A DNA stretch of 64,000 nt, taken from the NCBI GenBank assembly GCA_963575745.1, contig CAUYUJ010007469.1:258750-322749 (forward strand), in the 5' to 3' direction. Below are positions 61,150 through 64,000 of the stretch, in pieces. The DNA is from Prorocentrum cordatum (lineage: Eukaryota > Sar > Dinophyceae > Prorocentrales > Prorocentraceae). How positions within the stretch are numbered: position 1 is the stretch's first letter; the number at the start of each line of letters is the position of its first letter. Below the pieces are notes generated by a model. That model was given only the letters and a program-made list of their open reading frames with translations, searched no databases and was not told the DNA's origin. The position numbers and the translations under genes were made by a program.

Positions 61150-61310
61150 AAGCTGCCGTATCCCGAAGGCTTCAGGCCCTGGATGATCCCTTAGCCCTTA
61201 GCTGATTGGGGGCGGCGGTGAGATCCATGGCACCGCCTCCACTGGTGTTCCACCCTCTTCCAGGTCCTGCGTTCCTTATCTCGGGGTTCCTTAGTCCAGT
61301 GCCCCAACCG
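61150..61310 (+). repeat. Dispersed repeat R17, diverged copy 3
   Basis: GGCTTCAGGCCCTGGATGA, CTGATTGGGGGCGGCGGTGA, GATCCATGGC, GGTGTTCCACCCTCTTCCAG and GCGTTCCTTATC keep the order of R17 with more substitutions than the other two copies. Confidence 0.55.
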
Positions 61311-61413
61311 TAGAACACCCTTGTACACAGCGATTTGTTTTTGGCCTATCCCACAGTTTGTTTGGCGTCGATTTCGGCATCTGGCCGAGGAACTGCAGAA
61401 TCATAACATTTCA

Positions 61414-61560
61414 GAGCTCCGAGCGGCTTTCTTGGATCGGCGCTGGGCCCCCCTGGCGGCGCCCCCAGCGCCGCTCCTGGCGCGCTCCGCGAGCCAGGGA
61501 TGGGCGGTCCAGCGCCGATCCAAGAGATCTCGGCGGACCTCCGAAAGTCCATGTTTATGC
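61414..61560 (+). mobile_element. Foldback MITE-like element R2, copy 5
   Basis: GAGCTCCGAGCGGCTTTCTT then GGATCGGCGCTGG at the left; CCAGCGCCGATCCAAGAGAT then CTCGGCGGACCTCC at the right; the tail AAAGTCCATGTTTATGCC matches the family tail. Confidence 0.75.
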
Positions 61561-61645
61561 CATGATTTGTCCCCCAGATGTTTGGGGCAACCCCGCAATT
61601 TTGTTTCTATTTTGGCCTCTGGGGCCCGTCATTCGGAGGAGGAAA

Positions 61646-61776
61646 GGGTACCCATAGTGATACCTTCGGCCGTTTTCCCCCTGTTGGGCCTCCTGGGAGG
61701 CCCTCGTCGCCACCTCTGGATTTGCCTCGAAATCCTGGTCAGAACGCATCCCGGGAGAGGTCCGGGTCTCGGTACC
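61646..61776 (+). mobile_element. R5-family element, GGTACC ends
   Basis: GGGTACCCATAGTGATACC at the left and TCTCGGTACC at the right around GTTGGGCCTCCTGGGAGGCC, CTCGTCGCCACCTCTGGATT and CGAAATCCTGGTCAGAACGC. It is the reverse of the 2661-2803 copy. Confidence 0.7.
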
Positions 61777-61937
61777 TCTTGATTTCCCCAGCCAGCGGGC
61801 TCCAGGACCACGAAGAAGGGACCCAGGACGAAGCTCTAGCCCCTGAGGCAGCGGTCGGCCCCTCTGGTGCTGCGGATGGGACACGTCAGATCCGCAGATG
61901 TCAGGGCAGGAGGGCGGCATCGGCCAGGCTACCTGGG
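61705..61937 (+). repeat. 230 bp duplication, copy 2
   Basis: See 58960-59195. Here the block begins inside the R5 element and ends at GGCATCGGCCAGGCTACC, immediately before a GGA tract. Confidence 0.85.
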
Positions 61938-61939
61938 GG

Positions 61940-62165
61940 AGAAGGAGGAGGAGGAGGAGGAGGAGGAGGAGGAGGAGGAGGAGAGGAGGAGGGAGGAGGA
62001 GGAGGAGGAGGAGGAGGAGGAAGGAGGAGGAGGAGGAGGAGGAGGAGCGGGAGGAGGAGGAGCGGGAGGAGGAGGGGGGGAGGAGAAGGAGGAGGAGGAG
62101 GAGGAGGAGGAGGAGGAGGAAGAGGAGGAGGAGGAGGAGGAGGAGGAGGAGGAGGAGGAGGTGGG
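61940..62165. repeat. (GGA)n tract
   Basis: About 225 bp of GGA/GAG triplets with GCGGGAGG interruptions. Confidence 0.97.
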
Positions 62166-62319
62166 GCTCCCTGGGGCGGGAGAAAGCGAGGGGCCCGGGG
62201 TGGGAGGGCAGCTGCCACGGAGCCTCCGCATGCCCAGTTGTGGGCCCAGGTCTCGGAGGGCGGGAGGCCGTGATCCTCCAGATCCGGGCCCAGCGCACGC
62301 CTGCTGGAGGAGAAGGATG

Positions 62320-62530
62320 AGGGGGAGGAGGATGAGGAGGAGGAGGAGGAGGAGGAGGAGGAGGAGGAGGAGGAGGAGGAGGAGGAGGAGGAGGGAGGAG
62401 GAGGAGGAGGAGGCGGAGAAGAAGGCGAATGAAGAGGGGGGAGGAGGAGGAGGAGGATGAGGAGGAGGAGGAGGAGGAGGAGGAGGAGGAGGAGGAGGAA
62501 GAGGAGGAGGAGGAGGAAGAGGAGGAGGGT
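62320..62530. repeat. (GGA)n tract
   Basis: About 210 bp of GGA/GAG triplets. The 150 bp between this and the previous tract is GC-rich with no clear exon. Confidence 0.97.
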
Positions 62531-62534
62531 GTGA

Positions 62535-63215
62535 TTTTGGGGTTGGTATCATGGCCTCGGTCATGATATCCCTCCGGATCGCATGGCCACCTCTTCGTCT
62601 TCTTCTTCTTAATCGTAGTGTTCGTATTATTATGTCTTTTATGATGTGTCTCTGTGTGTTTCTTCTTGCTATTCTTCTTTGTGTGTTTTTCTCTTTCTTT
62701 CAACACGTCCCCTGGCCCCCACCTGGGCCGCGCACGTGGGAGTTCACCTCTTTGCCGCCCCCGGTGCTGGACGCCCTGGGCCTATGTAGGGGACTGCAGC
62801 GGAGACGCTGTGACCGTGCAGGTGCCAAGGCAGCACGTTTAGGCCAAGCCCAAGAGAGGCTTGAGCGGTGAAGGCTTGTCCGCCGCCTCTTCCTAATCTC
62901 CCTCCTCTTCGTTCCTCCCTCCACCTTCCCTCTCCACCTCAATTCCTCCATTCCTTCTCGTCCCTCTCCTCATCCTCCCCCGTGTTGCTCTACCGCCCCC
63001 CTCTTCTAGGATCAAGCCTGCAGGCTGCCGTTATAGAAAAGTCTCACGGAGCCTTGCAGGTCAACTCCTGTAATCCGTGTGGCGGGAAATACTTCCCAGC
63101 CGATCGCAGCCTGTCGTGATGAGCAATGTCCATATGAAATAGGGGGCAGCTCCTGATCATCAGCATCCCCAGCAGGAAGCAGGAACACGGCGAGGACAAG
63201 GAGCGGGAGGAGAGC
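62535..63215. other. No gene found in 680 bp
   Basis: Mixed, partly pyrimidine-rich (62.58-62.70 and 62.88-63.01 kb). Includes a palindromic start TTGGTATCATGGCCTCGGTC / ATGATATC near 62.54-62.57 kb. No motif. Confidence 0.4.
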
Positions 63216-63221
63216 GCGGAG

Positions 63222-63442
63222 AGGAGGAGGAGGAGGAGGAGGAGGAGGAGGAGGAGGAGGAGGAGGAGGAGGAGGAGGAGGAGGAGGAGGAGGGGGAGAA
63301 GGGGGAGGAGAAACATGATTATGCAATTACGGAGGGAGGGGCGGAAGAGAGCGAGGCGGAAAGCGAGGAGGAGGAGGAGGACGAGGAAGAGAAGGAGGAG
63401 GAGGAGGAGGAGGAGGAGGAGGAGGAAGGAGGAGGAGGAGGA
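63222..63442. repeat. (GGA)n tract
   Basis: Two GGA runs separated by GAAACATGATTATGCAATTA-containing sequence (63.31-63.36 kb). Confidence 0.97.
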
Positions 63443-63464
63443 GAGGGGGGCGACCCTGGAGCAG

Positions 63465-63513
63465 ATCGTACAGTTCGCGGCCGGGGACATCGACCTGCTC
63501 GCCCTCGGCACAG
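63465..63513 (+). CDS. Candidate short exon near window end
   Basis: The frame reads IVQFAAGDIDLLALGT with nearly all third positions G or C, between GGAGCAG| and ACAG|GTTTG (GT donor). Upstream TLEQ is in the same frame, so the start could be earlier. The frame actually stays open to the end of the window, but third-position G/C content falls after the proposed donor. The complementary strand also yields a plausible peptide (EGEQVDVPGRELYDLLQG), so strand is uncertain. Product unknown. Confidence 0.3.
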
Positions 63514-64000
63514 GTTTGAGCGCGGTCGAGACGCAGGTCGCGTACGGCGAGGTGCAGGCGGTGCATCGGCAGATGTCGCTCTCGAGCGTGAGCCTGTCGC
63601 CCGTGGGAGCCTCAGCAGGAGAAGCACCCGGCTGGAGACACTGGCGGCCCCTGTCCGATGTGCATGTCTGGCCGGAGGTCGCCAGGTCGTCGCTCCTGAC
63701 CACTCGGGTCCTTCTCTTGCGCGACGGCGAACACATGTCGTTAAGGCACAGGATGCGCATGATCGTCGCATGCCTATCCGTGCAGGAGCTGAGGAGCAGG
63801 TGCGACCACCGTGCGGTTCGGCGCCGTTGTTGCCCCCGGGCCCACGATCGGGGACAGGACATTTTGAGAGGAGGCTTCTGGAACTTGCCTGCTGCACCCG
63901 ACGACGGGGAATGGATGGGCCCAGAGATCCTTGCCGCGTCCTTCCTCCGAGGTCCGAGTGGCCGTTTGTTCTCCTGGCTGTGGACTCCGTCTGGGCCCCT

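Overview
The window looks like a piece of a large, GC-rich dinoflagellate nuclear genome (core dinoflagellate; size and repeat load are compatible with a Prorocentrum/Polarella/Symbiodiniaceae-type genome, but genus cannot be fixed from the sequence). Reasons: a relic of the dinoflagellate trans-spliced leader fused to a retroelement; short exons with almost pure G/C third codon positions; apparent GC-AG and GA-AG introns beside GT-AG ones; very long introns packed with (GGA)n/(TCC)n and other microsatellites; and LINE-type reverse transcriptase debris of a kind I associate with dinoflagellates. There is no bacterial operon structure, no rRNA, no recognisable tRNA and no CRISPR.

Genes. Nothing here is a long continuous gene. 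I identified candidate exons by splice-junction signals, GC3 near 100 % and protein-like composition. The best plus-strand set is: a coiled-coil exon (7186-7305); an EF-hand split over two exons about 3.1 kb apart (exon near 12.96-13.03 kb and 16107-16168) that join into a canonical calcium loop through a GA-AG intron; two helical micro-exons (26442-26507 and 31574-31618) with GC donors and compatible phase; a small exon at 40087-40155; a Tic20-like exon at 46039-46157; an exon at 52507; and a three-exon tetratricopeptide (TPR) block (56200-56402, 58264-58440, 60789-60856) whose joins are frame-perfect. The dominance of the plus strand could mean one or a few giant genes running left to right, or a unidirectional gene cluster; a few weaker minus-strand exons (2956-3053, 14728-14886, 22612-22668, about 51978-52075) argue against one uninterrupted transcript.

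Mobile DNA. Two decayed LINE-like elements are visible: one on the plus strand at about 9.3-12.0 kb and one on the minus strand at about 34.8-38.9 kb, the latter beginning with the spliced-leader relic (38872-38892) and carrying a small inverted-repeat element inside it. At least ten families of short foldback/MITE-like elements recur two to six times each, several with clear terminal inverted repeats. One (1138-2563) has a 1 kb minisatellite between its arms.

Simple repeats. (GGA)n/(TCC)n tracts of 100-1000 bp lie in nearly every interval and often directly next to candidate exons; (ATG/CAT)n, (CA)n, (TA)n, (TAT)n and (CAC)n tracts, 9-12 bp minisatellites and tandem arrays of about 84-180 bp make up much of the rest. 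The remaining unique-looking sequence (for example 17.8-20.2, 23.6-24.9, 43.4-44.7 and 50.2-51.1 kb) shows no supportable gene.
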